From the NCBI RefSeq assembly GCF_000281895.1, contig NZ_CM001558.1:4716556-4780555 (forward strand): DNA of 64,000 nucleotides, given 5' to 3'. Of the stretch, positions 8,207-17,522 are shown one piece after another. Numbering within the stretch: the stretch's first letter is position 1; each line of letters opens with the position of its first letter. The translations under genes and the position numbers were made by a program. The notes below the pieces were generated by a model that did not search any database, was not told the origin of the DNA, and saw nothing but the letters and a program-made list of their open reading frames with translations. This DNA comes from Pseudomonas fluorescens Q2-87 (GTDB lineage: Bacteria; Pseudomonadota; Gammaproteobacteria; Pseudomonadales; Pseudomonadaceae).

Positions 8207-10801
8207 ATGTCCTCTCGCCTTTCTTGCCGGTTCCTTGCCCCTGCTTGCACGCTGTCGTTATTGACCGCCGCGATCCTCATTGCCGGCACCGCGCCGGCCG
8301 CCCTGGCCGCCACCGCCGCACAACCACCTGCACGCAGCATGGGCGATTACACCTTCGCCATCGCCGAGCAACCCTTGGTTTCGGCCCTGAACGCCTTCAC
8401 CACCGTCACTGGCTGGCAAGTCGGCCTGCCGGCGCAATTGGCAGAAGGCGTCGCCTCGCCGGGGGTCAATGGCTCGCTGTCGCCCGAAAAGGCCCTGGAA
8501 CGCCTGTTACTGGGGACCCACCTGAGCTACCGCAAGCTGAGCGACAACAGCGTCGTCCTGGAAAAACGCAGCGCCGGCAACGTGTTGAACCTGCCGCAGG
8601 TAACCATCAGCGCCACCCGCCAGGAACAGGACATCACCGGCGTACCCAGTACGGTCACCGTCCATGATCGCCAGGAACTGGACCGCAACAACGTCAATAC
8701 CCTCAAGGACCTGGTGCGCTACGAGCCCGGCGTTTCGGTGGGCGGTGCGGGCCAGCGCGGCGGCATCAGCGGCTACAATATTCGTGGCATCGATGGTAAC
8801 CGCATCCTGACCCAGGTCGACGGCGTAGCCATACCCGATGGCTTCTTCAACGGCCCCTACGCCAAGACCCAGCGCAACTACGTCGACCCGGAAATCATCA
8901 AGCGCGTCGAAATCCTGCGCGGCCCGGCCTCGGTGCTGTACGGCAGCAATGCCATTGGCGGTGTCGTCAGCTACTTCACCCTCGATCCGGACGACATCAT
9001 CAAGCCAGGCGAGGACGTAGGCGCCCGCTTGAAGACAGGCTACAGCTCCGCCGATGAGAGCTGGCTCAAGTCCGCCACCGTTGCCGGCCGCAGCGGGCAG
9101 ATCGACGGCCTGTTGCACTACAGCCAGCGCGACGGCCACGAAACCGAATCCAATGGCAGCCATAACGGCACCGGCCTGGACCGCACCGCCGCCAACCCGG
9201 AAGACGTGCGCGCCAGTAATGTGCTGGCCAAGCTCGGCTGGGACTATAACGATGACGCGCGCCTGAGCCTGGTCTATGAGAAGTACAAGGACGACCGCGA
9301 TACCGACTTGAAAAGCGCCTATGGCGGGCCCTACTCCAACGGCCGACCGGCCATTCCCGTTTCGGTGCTGCCCGGCGGCATGTACCAATGGCGCACCGGC
9401 AACGACACCATCACCCGTGAGCGTTTTGGCCTGGAGCACAGCTTCGCCCTGAACAGCCTGCTGGCCGATCACCTCAAGTGGAGCCTGAACCACCAAGTCG
9501 CCAAGACCGACCAGAGCACCGCCGAGTTCTACTTCCCGATCACCCGCCAGGTCCTGCGCACCCGGGACACCCTCTATGAAGAAAAGCAGTGGGTCTTCGA
9601 CACGCAGTTGGACAAAGCCTTCCGCATCGCCGATACCGATCACGTGCTGACCTACGGCACGACGCTCAAGCAACAAAAAGTCACCGGCTCACGCAGCGGC
9701 AATGGCGTGTGCCTGGCCGTTGGCCGGGGTTGCACCGCCGTGGGTGCCACCAGCACAGCGGATGTACTGGCCAAGGCCAGCGACTTCCCCGACCCGACCA
9801 TCAATACCTACAGCCTGTTCGCCCAGGACCAGATCAATTGGGACAAGTGGACGTTCACCCCCGCGTTGCGCTACGACTACACCCAGCTCAAGCCGCATCT
9901 GACCGAGGCATTCCTCAAGACCGTGGACCCGACCGCCGGCGGTGACGTCAGCGATGAAAACAAAACCTGGCATCGCGTCTCGCCCAAGTTCGGCCTGACA
10001 TACGCCCTGACGGAGGAATACACCTGGTACGGCCAGTACGCCGAAGGTTTCCGCACCCCAACCGCCAAGGCCTTGTATGGCCGTTTCGACAATGCCGGTG
10101 TGGGGTATAGCGTCAGACCCAACCCGGACCTGGAACCGGAAAAAAGCAAAAGCTATGAGACCGGCTTGCGTGGGCGTTTCGACGCTGGCTCGTTCGATGT
10201 CGCGGTGTTCTACAACAAGTACCGCGATTTCATCAACGAAGACGCCATTACGCCCGGCGCCGACCAGTTGACCTTCCAGAGCAATAACATCAAGCACGCC
10301 ACCATCCAGGGCGCCGAGGTTCGCGGACGGCTGGACCTGGACGTGCTGGGCGCGCCGAAGGGCTTGTATACCCAAGGCACCGTGGCCTACGCCTACGGTC
10401 GCAACAACGATACCGGCGAACCGCTCAACAGCATTAACCCGCTGACCGGTGTGTTTGGCCTCGGGTACGACCAAGACCACTACGGCACGTTGCTCAGCTG
10501 GACCCTGGTCAAGCAAAAGGATCGCGTCGACGACAGCAACTTCAAGTCTCCGGACGGCGTCAGCAGCCAGTTCAAGACTCCAGGCTTCGGCATTCTCGAC
10601 CTGACCGGTTTCTACAAAGTGACTTCCGACATCACCGTCAGCGGCGGCCTCTACAACCTCACCGATAAAAAATATTGGCTATGGGACGACGTGCGCGGCT
10701 ACGACAGCGTCGGCGAAGCTGCCGTGCTGAGCCCCGCCAACCTTGACCGCCTGACTGCGCCAGGGCGCAACTTCGCCGTCAATCTGATCTGGGATATCTG
10801 A
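8207..10801 (+). CDS. hxuA: TonB-dependent heme receptor with N-terminal signalling domain
   Basis: Outer-membrane receptor, 864 residues from the ATG at 8207, chosen over the in-frame ATG at 8186 because a GGAG lies 8 nt before it. A long signal peptide ends near AALAATAAQ. A secretin/TonB N-terminal signalling domain (about 45-110, QPLVSALNAFTTVTGWQVG) identifies a transducer-type receptor. The plug follows (TISATRQEQD, LKDLVRYEPGVSV, NIRGIDGNRILTQVDG, EILRGPASVLYGSNAIGG), then a 22-strand barrel ending with the aromatic-rich FAVNLIWDI. The adjacent heme oxygenase and the heme/hemoglobin-receptor style of the plug indicate heme as ligand. The 120 nt before it may hold the ECF promoter, but I could not assign its -35/-10. 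Confidence 0.88.
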   Translation: MSSRLSCRFLAPACTLSLLTAAILIAGTAPAALAATAAQPPARSMGDYTFAIAEQPLVSALNAFTTVTGWQVGLPAQLAEGVASPGVNGSLSPEKALERLLLGTHLSYRKLSDNSVVLEKRSAGNVLNLPQVTISATRQEQDITGVPSTVTVHDRQELDRNNVNTLKDLVRYEPGVSVGGAGQRGGISGYNIRGIDGNRILTQVDGVAIPDGFFNGPYAKTQRNYVDPEIIKRVEILRGPASVLYGSNAIGGVVSYFTLDPDDIIKPGEDVGARLKTGYSSADESWLKSATVAGRSGQIDGLLHYSQRDGHETESNGSHNGTGLDRTAANPEDVRASNVLAKLGWDYNDDARLSLVYEKYKDDRDTDLKSAYGGPYSNGRPAIPVSVLPGGMYQWRTGNDTITRERFGLEHSFALNSLLADHLKWSLNHQVAKTDQSTAEFYFPITRQVLRTRDTLYEEKQWVFDTQLDKAFRIADTDHVLTYGTTLKQQKVTGSRSGNGVCLAVGRGCTAVGATSTADVLAKASDFPDPTINTYSLFAQDQINWDKWTFTPALRYDYTQLKPHLTEAFLKTVDPTAGGDVSDENKTWHRVSPKFGLTYALTEEYTWYGQYAEGFRTPTAKALYGRFDNAGVGYSVRPNPDLEPEKSKSYETGLRGRFDAGSFDVAVFYNKYRDFINEDAITPGADQLTFQSNNIKHATIQGAEVRGRLDLDVLGAPKGLYTQGTVAYAYGRNNDTGEPLNSINPLTGVFGLGYDQDHYGTLLSWTLVKQKDRVDDSNFKSPDGVSSQFKTPGFGILDLTGFYKVTSDITVSGGLYNLTDKKYWLWDDVRGYDSVGEAAVLSPANLDRLTAPGRNFAVNLIWDI

Positions 10802-10847
10802 TCCAGCCGCCGGGTTTCCCCACGTTCTGAACTCAAAGGAATTTTTC

Positions 10848-11438
10848 ATGACCCCACACCATCCCGCTTTACGGTCCCAACGCCTGAACCAGATCACCCA
10901 CGAGCCCCACAGCAGGCTCGACGCGCTGGTCAAGGCCCACGCCCCGTTCGAAACCCCGGCCAGCTTCGCCCGTTTCGTCGTTGCCCAGTACCTGTTCCAG
11001 TCGGAACTGGTGGCTTTATACAACGACCCAGGGCTATGCGCCTTGATCCCTGACCTGCCGGCCCGCTGCCGGGCCGAAGCAGCCAAGGCCGACCTCGCGG
11101 ACCTGGACACCGAAGTCCCCGCGCCGGTGGCTGGCGCGGTGAACAATCCGACCCAAGCCGAAGCCCTCGGCTGGCTATTCGTCGGCGAAGGCTCCAAGCT
11201 CGGCGCCGCGTTTTTGATCAAGCGAGCCGCGGCCCTGGGGCTGAGCGAAACCTTCGGCGCCCGGCACCTGGCGGAACCCGCGGGCGGGCGCGCCGAAGGC
11301 TGGAAAACCTTCACCCGCACGCTCGACGGCTTGGCCTTTACCGAACAGCAAGAAGCCGAGGCAGACAAAGGCGCGCTGGCAGCGTTCAACCGCTTTACGG
11401 TGCTGTTGGAACACGCTTACACAGCAGAGCTTGCCTGA
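10848..11438 (+). CDS. hemO: Heme oxygenase, biliverdin-producing (PigA/HemO family)
   Basis: Cleaves the imported heme ring in the cytoplasm to release iron. The 196-residue protein resembles P. aeruginosa PigA/HemO closely in LRSQRLNQITHEPHSRLD, containing the proximal-ligand region, in FARFVVAQYLFQSELVALY, and in LGWLFVGEGSKLGAAFL, the glycine-rich distal helix. It starts 46 nt after the receptor stop with a good AAAGGA site, so it belongs to the heme-uptake operon. Whether the product is alpha, beta or delta biliverdin cannot be told from sequence alone. Confidence 0.93.
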   Translation: MTPHHPALRSQRLNQITHEPHSRLDALVKAHAPFETPASFARFVVAQYLFQSELVALYNDPGLCALIPDLPARCRAEAAKADLADLDTEVPAPVAGAVNNPTQAEALGWLFVGEGSKLGAAFLIKRAAALGLSETFGARHLAEPAGGRAEGWKTFTRTLDGLAFTEQQEAEADKGALAAFNRFTVLLEHAYTAELA

Positions 11439-11453
11439 AACGCCACCATTCCC

Positions 11454-11480
11454 TGCGGGAGCGAGCTTGCTTGCGATGAC
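11454..11480 (+). repeat. Single degenerate REP (type A)
   Basis: TGCGGGAGCGAGCTTGCTTGCGATG is a lone, decayed copy of the type A REP core between hemO and the CoA-transferase gene. Confidence 0.7.
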
Positions 11481-11533
11481 GGCAGCCACGTTTTTTTGGT
11501 CTATGCTCGCTCTCTGGTTTTGGAGGGCTTTCG

Positions 11534-12880
11534 ATGACCGATCTGCTGACGTCCGTGCAAGCCGCGCTCGGCTTGCCCATGACGCCGATCCTCTTCACCG
11601 GCGAAGGCGCGTTGTCCTCCGCCTTCGCCGTCACGGAGCTGGCCTGCGCCAGCATCGCTGCAGCCGGGCAGGCAACCGCCGGGCTCATCCACCAACAGAC
11701 CGGCCGCCTGCCACCTGTCGAAGTCGACCGGCGCCTGGCCTCGTTGTGGTTTTCCACGTCCCTGCGTCCGATTGGCTGGAGCGTGCCGCCGATGTGGGAC
11801 CCAGTGGCCGGTGACTATGCCACCGCCGACGGCTGGATTCGCCTGCACACCAACGCCCCTCATCATCGACTGGCGGCGGAAAAAGTCCTCGGCCCCTGCG
11901 TTGACCGCGCCGACATGGCGACCCGAGTGGCCCGCTGGAACAAGGCCGAGCTGGAGCAGGCCGTGGTCGACGCCGGCGGTTGCGCCGCCGAGATGCGCTC
12001 ATGGCAGGCATGGCAGGCGCATCCCCAAGGCATGGCGGTGAACGCCGAGCCGCTGGTGCAGTTGAGCAAGTCCATCATCGAGCGGCCTGAACCCTGGCTC
12101 GGCTCCGTAGCGCGACCGCTGGCGGGCGTGCGGGTACTGGATCTGACCCGCGTCCTGGCCGGCCCTGTCGCCAGCCGCTTCCTCGCGGGCCTGGGTGCCG
12201 ATGTCCTGCGCATAGACCCACCGACCTGGAACGAACCCGGCGTGGTGCCAGAAGTCACCCTGGGCAAACGCTGCGCCCGCCTCGATCTTCATCGCGCCGA
12301 CGATCGAGCCACATTCGAGGCACTGCTCCAGGACACCGACATCCTCCTGCACGGCTACCGTGCCGACGCCCTTGAGCACCTGGGCTATGGCGCCGAGCAA
12401 CGCCAGCAGATCGCCCCGGGCCTGATTGATGTCAGCCTCAACGCCTACGGCTGGAGCGGCCCGTGGCAGAACCGGCGCGGCTTCGACAGCCTGGTGCAGA
12501 TGAGCAGCGGCGTTGCCGAAGCGGGCATGAATTGGAAACACACCGACAAACCGACACCACTGCCGGTGCAGGCACTGGATCACGGCACCGGCTATCTGCT
12601 GGCGGCCAGCGCACTGGTGCTGCTATCCCGGCGCTTGCACAATGGTCACGGCGGCTCGGCACGCTTGTCACTGGCGCGCACGGCAAAGCTGTTGATCGAG
12701 CGTGGCGCAGGGGACCCGACCCCATTGCGACCCGAGGCCAGCGACGACCGAGGACTCTTGATCGAACAAACGCCGTGGGGCCCGGCCCAGCGGCTGCACG
12801 TGCCGCTGAAAATCACCGGGACGCCGGTGCAATGGGCGCTCCCGGCGGCTGAACTGGGGGCCCATCGCCCACAGTGGTGA
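11534..12880 (+). CDS. CaiB/BaiF (family III) CoA-transferase with permuted or split layout
   Basis: Likely transfers CoA between carboxylic acids; the substrate cannot be read from sequence. Of 448 residues, the Rossmann-like family signature RPLAGVRVLDLTRVLAGPVASRFLAGLGADVLRID begins only near residue 196, whereas it normally starts the protein. It continues with LGKRCARLDLH, DILLHGYRADALEHLGYG and the GFDSLVQMSSG box that carries the expected catalytic Asp. The first 190 residues contain a motif usually near the C-terminus of the family (ATADGWIRLHTNAPHHR). The protein therefore looks circularly rearranged or like a fused degenerate half. It has a good TGGAGGG ribosome site and stands alone. 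Confidence 0.8.
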   Translation: MTDLLTSVQAALGLPMTPILFTGEGALSSAFAVTELACASIAAAGQATAGLIHQQTGRLPPVEVDRRLASLWFSTSLRPIGWSVPPMWDPVAGDYATADGWIRLHTNAPHHRLAAEKVLGPCVDRADMATRVARWNKAELEQAVVDAGGCAAEMRSWQAWQAHPQGMAVNAEPLVQLSKSIIERPEPWLGSVARPLAGVRVLDLTRVLAGPVASRFLAGLGADVLRIDPPTWNEPGVVPEVTLGKRCARLDLHRADDRATFEALLQDTDILLHGYRADALEHLGYGAEQRQQIAPGLIDVSLNAYGWSGPWQNRRGFDSLVQMSSGVAEAGMNWKHTDKPTPLPVQALDHGTGYLLAASALVLLSRRLHNGHGGSARLSLARTAKLLIERGAGDPTPLRPEASDDRGLLIEQTPWGPAQRLHVPLKITGTPVQWALPAAELGAHRPQW

Positions 12881-12912
12881 GGTGCCCATGTGGTGAGGGA
12901 GCCGCAGTAGTT

Positions 12913-14340
12913 CTACAGCACCAGCACGCCGCGGTACAAACCATAAGCCGCCATGCCCGCCCCCGCCATCACGCAGGCAAAGATTCCCTTTTCCATATGG
13001 GTGAACAAGGGCTGCCGCTGCTCGCGCTTGGCCTGGGCGAACAGGATGATCCCGGGCGCATACAACAGCGCCGACAGCAGCAGGTATTTCACACCACCGG
13101 CGTACAGCAGCCACACCGCGTAGCACAGCGCGACGCCACCGACGAACAGGTCCTTCACGCGCCGGGCCGAGCCCTGCTCATAAGTTTCACCCCGGGCGCA
13201 AAGCAATACCGCGTAGGCCGCTGACCACAGGTACGGCGCCAGAATCATCGACGACGACAGGTAGATCAGGCTGGTGTACGTACCTTCGGAGAATAGGGTA
13301 ATCAGCAAAAACAGTTGAATCATGCCGTTGGTCAACCACAGGGCATTGACCGGGGCATGGTTGGCATTCTCTTTGGTCAGGAACGCCGGCATGGTCTTGT
13401 CCCGGGCAGTGGCATAGAGGATTTCAGCGCACAGCAGCGCCCAGGACAACAGCGCCCCCAGCAACGATACCGCCAAACCCAGGCTGACCAGCAACGCGCC
13501 CCAGGGCCCGACGATGTGTTCCAAGACACCGGCCAGAGACGGGTTTTGCAGTCTTGCCAGTTCCGGTTGGGTCATGATGCCCAACGACAACACGTTCACC
13601 AGTACCAGCAACGCCAACACCCCGACGAATCCAATGACCGTCGCCCGCCCTACGTCCGCACGCCGTTGCGCCCGCGCTGAATAGACGCTGGCGCCCTCGA
13701 TGCCGATGAACACGAACACGGTGATCAGCATCATGTGGCGCACCTGGTCCATTACGCTGCCCAGGTCCGGGTTCATCGCGCCCCAGATGTCCCGGGTGAA
13801 TATCTCGGCCTTGAACGCTATGGCGGCGATGACGATGAACATCACCAGCGGCACCACTTTGGCGATGGTGGTCACCAGGTTGATGAACGCGGCTTCCTTG
13901 ATACCCCGCAGCACCAGCCCATGCACCGCCCACAGCAGCGCCGACGCGCAAGCGATGGCCACCGGCGTGTTGCCCTGGCCGAACACCGGAAAGAAATAGC
14001 CCAGGGTACTGAACAGCAACACGAAGTAGCCGACATTGCCCATCCAGGCGCTGATCCAATAGCCCCAGGCGGTCGAGAAGCCCATGTAATCGCCAAACCC
14101 GGCCTTGGCGTAGGCGTAGACACCCGAGTCCAGCCCGGGCTTGCGGTTGGCCAGGGTCTGGAACACAAAAGCCAGGGACAGCATGCCGACGGCGGTAATG
14201 AGCCAGCCGATCAGTACCGCACCGGCATCGGCCCGAGCCGCCATGTTTTGCGGCAAGGAAAAAATCCCACCGCCAATCATCGATCCCACCACCAGCGCAA
14301 CCAGCGCCCCGAGTCGCAATTTCTCAATCGGCTGCGGCAT
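12913..14340 (-). CDS. APC-family arginine/ornithine antiporter, ArcD paralogue
   Basis: Inner-membrane transporter of 475 residues with about 12-13 hydrophobic segments. Its N-terminus GALVALVVGSMIGGGIFSLPQNMAA is typical of the basic amino-acid antiporter branch of the APC superfamily. It has the same length as the ArcD encoded divergently from 14739 and agrees with it through most of its length, for example GYWISAWMGNVGYFVLLFSTLGYFFP and NVLSLGIMTQPELA. It points away from arcA, across a 398-nt gap. It probably exchanges arginine with ornithine or a related basic amino acid. Which paralogue does most of the exchange for the deiminase pathway cannot be decided here. Confidence 0.88.
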   Translation of the reverse strand: MPQPIEKLRLGALVALVVGSMIGGGIFSLPQNMAARADAGAVLIGWLITAVGMLSLAFVFQTLANRKPGLDSGVYAYAKAGFGDYMGFSTAWGYWISAWMGNVGYFVLLFSTLGYFFPVFGQGNTPVAIACASALLWAVHGLVLRGIKEAAFINLVTTIAKVVPLVMFIVIAAIAFKAEIFTRDIWGAMNPDLGSVMDQVRHMMLITVFVFIGIEGASVYSARAQRRADVGRATVIGFVGVLALLVLVNVLSLGIMTQPELARLQNPSLAGVLEHIVGPWGALLVSLGLAVSLLGALLSWALLCAEILYATARDKTMPAFLTKENANHAPVNALWLTNGMIQLFLLITLFSEGTYTSLIYLSSSMILAPYLWSAAYAVLLCARGETYEQGSARRVKDLFVGGVALCYAVWLLYAGGVKYLLLSALLYAPGIILFAQAKREQRQPLFTHMEKGIFACVMAGAGMAAYGLYRGVLVL

Positions 14341-14738
14341 CTTTTCTCACTATCAAATATGTAAATAAAACGACATGACTATTTTAAATAGCGTCATTCA
14401 GGGCTAAGTCCCAAGGGCTTATGCCGGGCATTCTCCAAGACGCTTATAAAAAAGGCCATGACGGCAACTCTTTTCTTGTCCAGACACTCGCCCAGGCATT
14501 CGTTGCGCAGCAGGTTTTCATCAACTAGCGGAAATATTACTGCCGGAGGTCAAACCTCCCCATCGCACCACACCAGCCGCTCTGGAACGGTCCTCCAGGA
14601 AAATTCATGAAGACCGAGAGACGGTAATAACTCTTTCATTAACAATGGAATGTTGTCATGCACTGATCCAGATCAGCTATTGAAGTTTCAATTCGTTTTA
14701 GCCTACTGACTCTCTTCTCCTGCATTGGAGTCTCGCAA
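14341..14738. other. 398-nt divergent intergenic region between two arcD-like genes
   Basis: Holds the Anr-type site and promoter of arcDABC on its right side, and presumably the promoter of the minus-strand paralogue on its left, where the sequence is AT-rich (14345-14395). No ORF with coding character was seen. Confidence 0.7.
14663..14676. promoter_or_regulatory. Anr/FNR-type box upstream of arcD
   Basis: CTGATCCAGATCAG is a perfect inverted repeat matching the TGAT-N4-ATCA core of Anr (FNR-like) sites. Its centre is about 70 nt before the arcD start, leaving room for a class II promoter with a start near 14711. Anaerobic induction of arcDABC by Anr is established in P. aeruginosa. Confidence 0.75.
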
Positions 14739-16166
14739 ATGTCTGATACCCCCGGAAAACTTCGATTGGGTGCGCTGGTGGCACTGGTCGTCGGCTCCAT
14801 GATCGGCGGGGGAATCTTTTCCCTGCCGCAAAACATGGCCGCCAGCGCCGACGTCGGAGCCGTGTTGATCGGCTGGGCGATCACCGCCGTCGGCATGCTG
14901 ACCCTGGCCTTCGTGTTCCAGACCCTGGCCAACCGCAAGCCCGACCTGGACGGCGGCGTGTATGCCTACGCCAAGGCCGGCTTTGGCGACTACATGGGCT
15001 TCTCCTCGGCCTGGGGTTACTGGATCAGCGCCTGGCTGGGCAACGTCGGTTACTTCGTGTTGCTGTTCAGCACCCTGGGTTACTTCTTCCCGATCTTCGG
15101 TGAGGGCAATACCGTTGCAGCCGTGATCGGCGCGTCGGTGTTGTTGTGGGCGGTGCACTTCCTGGTCCTGCGGGGGATCAAGGAAGCGGCGTTCATCAAC
15201 CTGGTCACCACCGTCGCCAAGGTCGTGCCGCTGGTGTTGTTCGTATTGATCGCGGTGTTCGCGTTCAAGCTCGACATCTTCACCGCCGACATCTGGGGCC
15301 TGAAGAATCCGGGCCTGGGCAGCGTGATGACCCAGGTACGCCACATGATGCTGGTCACCGTGTGGGTGTTCATCGGCATCGAGGGCGCGAGTATCTTTTC
15401 CGCCCGTGCCGAAAAACGCTCGGACGTGGGCAAGGCCACTGTGATCGGCTTCATCACCGTGCTGTTGTTCCTGGTGTTGGTGAACGTGTTGTCGTTGGGC
15501 ATCATGACCCAACCGGAACTGGCAAAACTGCAGAACCCGTCCATGGCCGCCGTGCTGGAGCACGTGGTGGGGCATTGGGGCGCGGTGCTGATCAGCGTTG
15601 GCCTGGTCATCTCGCTGCTCGGCGCGCTGCTGTCATGGGTGTTGTTGTGCGCCGAGATCATGTTCGCCGCCGCCAAGGACCACACCATGCCGGCGTTCCT
15701 GCGTCGCGAGAACGCCAATCATGTCCCGGCCAACGCCCTGTGGCTGACCAACGCGATGGTCCAGCTGTTCCTGATCATCACGCTGTTTTCGGCCAGCACC
15801 TACCTGTCACTGATCTACCTCGCCACCTCGATGATCCTGGTGCCTTACCTCTGGTCGGCGGCCTACGCGCTGTTGCTCGCGGTGCGCGGCGAAACCTATG
15901 AAAACGCCCTGGCCGAACGCCGCAAGGACCTGGCCATCGGTGCCATCGCCCTGGTCTATGCGGTGTGGCTGCTGTACGCCGGCGGCATCAAGTATTTGCT
16001 GCTCTCTGCCCTGCTCTATGCCCCCGGCGCGATCCTGTTCGCCAAGGCCAAGCATGAGCTGGGCAAACCGATTTTCACCTCTGTCGAGAAGCTGATTTTT
16101 GCCGCGGTGATCGCAGGTGCCCTGGTGGCTGCCTACGGGCTCTACGACGGCTTCCTGACCTTGTAG
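14739..16166 (+). CDS. arcD: Arginine/ornithine antiporter ArcD
   Basis: First gene of the arginine deiminase operon. It exchanges external arginine for ornithine across the inner membrane, so the pathway runs without net transport cost. The 475 residues carry about 12-13 membrane segments and the APC motif VALVVGSMIGGGIFSLPQN (residues 13-31). TTGGAG lies 8 nt before the ATG. arcA follows after only 31 nt. Upstream is an Anr-type box. A near-identical paralogue is transcribed in the opposite direction just to the left. Confidence 0.94.
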   Translation: MSDTPGKLRLGALVALVVGSMIGGGIFSLPQNMAASADVGAVLIGWAITAVGMLTLAFVFQTLANRKPDLDGGVYAYAKAGFGDYMGFSSAWGYWISAWLGNVGYFVLLFSTLGYFFPIFGEGNTVAAVIGASVLLWAVHFLVLRGIKEAAFINLVTTVAKVVPLVLFVLIAVFAFKLDIFTADIWGLKNPGLGSVMTQVRHMMLVTVWVFIGIEGASIFSARAEKRSDVGKATVIGFITVLLFLVLVNVLSLGIMTQPELAKLQNPSMAAVLEHVVGHWGAVLISVGLVISLLGALLSWVLLCAEIMFAAAKDHTMPAFLRRENANHVPANALWLTNAMVQLFLIITLFSASTYLSLIYLATSMILVPYLWSAAYALLLAVRGETYENALAERRKDLAIGAIALVYAVWLLYAGGIKYLLLSALLYAPGAILFAKAKHELGKPIFTSVEKLIFAAVIAGALVAAYGLYDGFLTL

Positions 16167-16197
16167 CTGACTGATTGTTTTCACTGGAGGATTTGTA

Positions 16198-17454
16198 ATG
16201 ACCACGGAAAAAGTGAAATACGGCGTTCATTCCGAAGCCGGTAAATTACGTAAAGTCATGGTGTGCTCCCCAGGCCTCGCCCATCAGCGCTTGACTCCCA
16301 ACAATTGCGACGAGCTGCTGTTCGATGATGTGATCTGGGTCAACCAGGCCAAGCGCGACCATTTCGATTTCGTCACCAAGATGCGCGAGCGAGGCATCGA
16401 CGTGCTGGAAATGCACAACCTGCTGACCGACATCGTCGCCATCCCCGAAGCCCTGGACTGGATCCTGCAACGCAAGATCACTGCCAACTCGGTGGGCCTG
16501 GGCCTGGTGAATGAAGTCGGCTCGTGGCTGCGCAGCCTGGAGCCGCGCCATATCGCTGAATTCCTGATCGGCGGCGTCTCGGCAGACGATCTGCCGGACA
16601 GCTTCGGTGGCAAGACCATCCAGATGTTCCGCGACTTCCTCGGGCACTCCAGCTTCATCCTGCCGCCGCTGCCCAACACCCAGTTCACCCGCGATACCAC
16701 TTGCTGGATCTACGGTGGCGTGACGCTGAACCCGATGTACTGGCCGGCGCGGCGCCAGGAAACCTTGCTGGCCAGCGCCATCTACAGATTCCATCCCGAG
16801 TTCACGAACGCCGATTTCCAGATCTGGTACGGCGACCCCGACCAAGAGCACGGCAACGCGACCCTTGAAGGCGGCGACGTGATGCCTATCGGCAACGGCG
16901 TGGTGCTGATCGGCATGGGCGAACGCTCGTCCCGCCAAGCCATCGGCCAGTTGGCACTGAACCTGTTCAAGCACAAAGCGGTGGAACGGGTCATCGTTGC
17001 CGGCTTGCCAAAATCCCGCGCCGCGATGCACCTGGACACCGTCTTCAGTTTCTGTGACCGCGACCTGGTAACGATTTTCCCGGAAGTGGTGAGCCAGATC
17101 GTCGCCTTCTCCCTGCGCCCTGACGAGAGCAAACCCGGCGGCATCGACGTGCGCCGCGAGGAAGGCAGTTTCCTCGACACCGTGGCCGCCGCCCTCAAGC
17201 TGCCGGCGCTGCGAATAGTGGAAACCGGCGGCAACAGCTTCGCCGCCGAGCGCGAACAATGGGACGACGGCAACAACGTGGTGGCCCTGGAACCGGGCGT
17301 GGTGATCGGCTACGACCGCAACACCTACACCAACACCCTGCTGCGCAAGGCCGGGGTGGAAGTCATCACCATCAGCGCCAGCGAACTGGGCCGGGGTCGC
17401 GGCGGCGGCCATTGCATGACCTGCCCGATCATCCGCGACCCTATCGACTACTGA
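16198..17454 (+). CDS. arcA: Arginine deiminase
   Basis: Hydrolyses arginine to citrulline and ammonia in the cytoplasm. The length of 418 residues equals P. aeruginosa ArcA. The N-terminal [21 protein letters not shown], the substrate box [23 protein letters not shown], and the C-terminal [12 protein letters not shown] with the catalytic cysteine at residue 406 are all present. A GGAGG site precedes the ATG. It is followed 68 nt later by arcB, with a strong hairpin between them. Confidence 0.97.
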   Translation: MTTEKVKYGVHSEAGKLRKVMVCSPGLAHQRLTPNNCDELLFDDVIWVNQAKRDHFDFVTKMRERGIDVLEMHNLLTDIVAIPEALDWILQRKITANSVGLGLVNEVGSWLRSLEPRHIAEFLIGGVSADDLPDSFGGKTIQMFRDFLGHSSFILPPLPNTQFTRDTTCWIYGGVTLNPMYWPARRQETLLASAIYRFHPEFTNADFQIWYGDPDQEHGNATLEGGDVMPIGNGVVLIGMGERSSRQAIGQLALNLFKHKAVERVIVAGLPKSRAAMHLDTVFSFCDRDLVTIFPEVVSQIVAFSLRPDESKPGGIDVRREEGSFLDTVAAALKLPALRIVETGGNSFAAEREQWDDGNNVVALEPGVVIGYDRNTYTNTLLRKAGVEVITISASELGRGRGGGHCMTCPIIRDPIDY

Positions 17455-17461
17455 TTTTTGG

Positions 17462-17494
17462 CCTTGGCCGCTGCTTATCCGGCAGCGCCCAAGG
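17462..17494 (+). other. Strong intercistronic hairpin between arcA and arcB
   Basis: A 12-bp stem (CCTTGG / CGCTGC with GCAGCG / CCAAGG) has one C-C mismatch and a 7-nt loop, TTATCCG. No U-tract follows, so it is more likely an mRNA processing or stability element than a terminator. The arc transcript of P. aeruginosa is known to be processed between cistrons. Confidence 0.7.
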
Positions 17495-17522
17495 GGATAA
17501 CCGAAACCCAAGGAGATCCATC

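Noticed and set aside
17462..17494. Rho-independent terminator after arcA
   Set aside because: The stem is strong but has no T-run, and arcB continues the same pathway downstream.
17259..17522. N-terminal extension of arcB into arcA
   Set aside because: Out-of-frame arcA sequence with Q/R/G-rich composition; ATG 17523 has a Shine-Dalgarno site and gives the exact family length.
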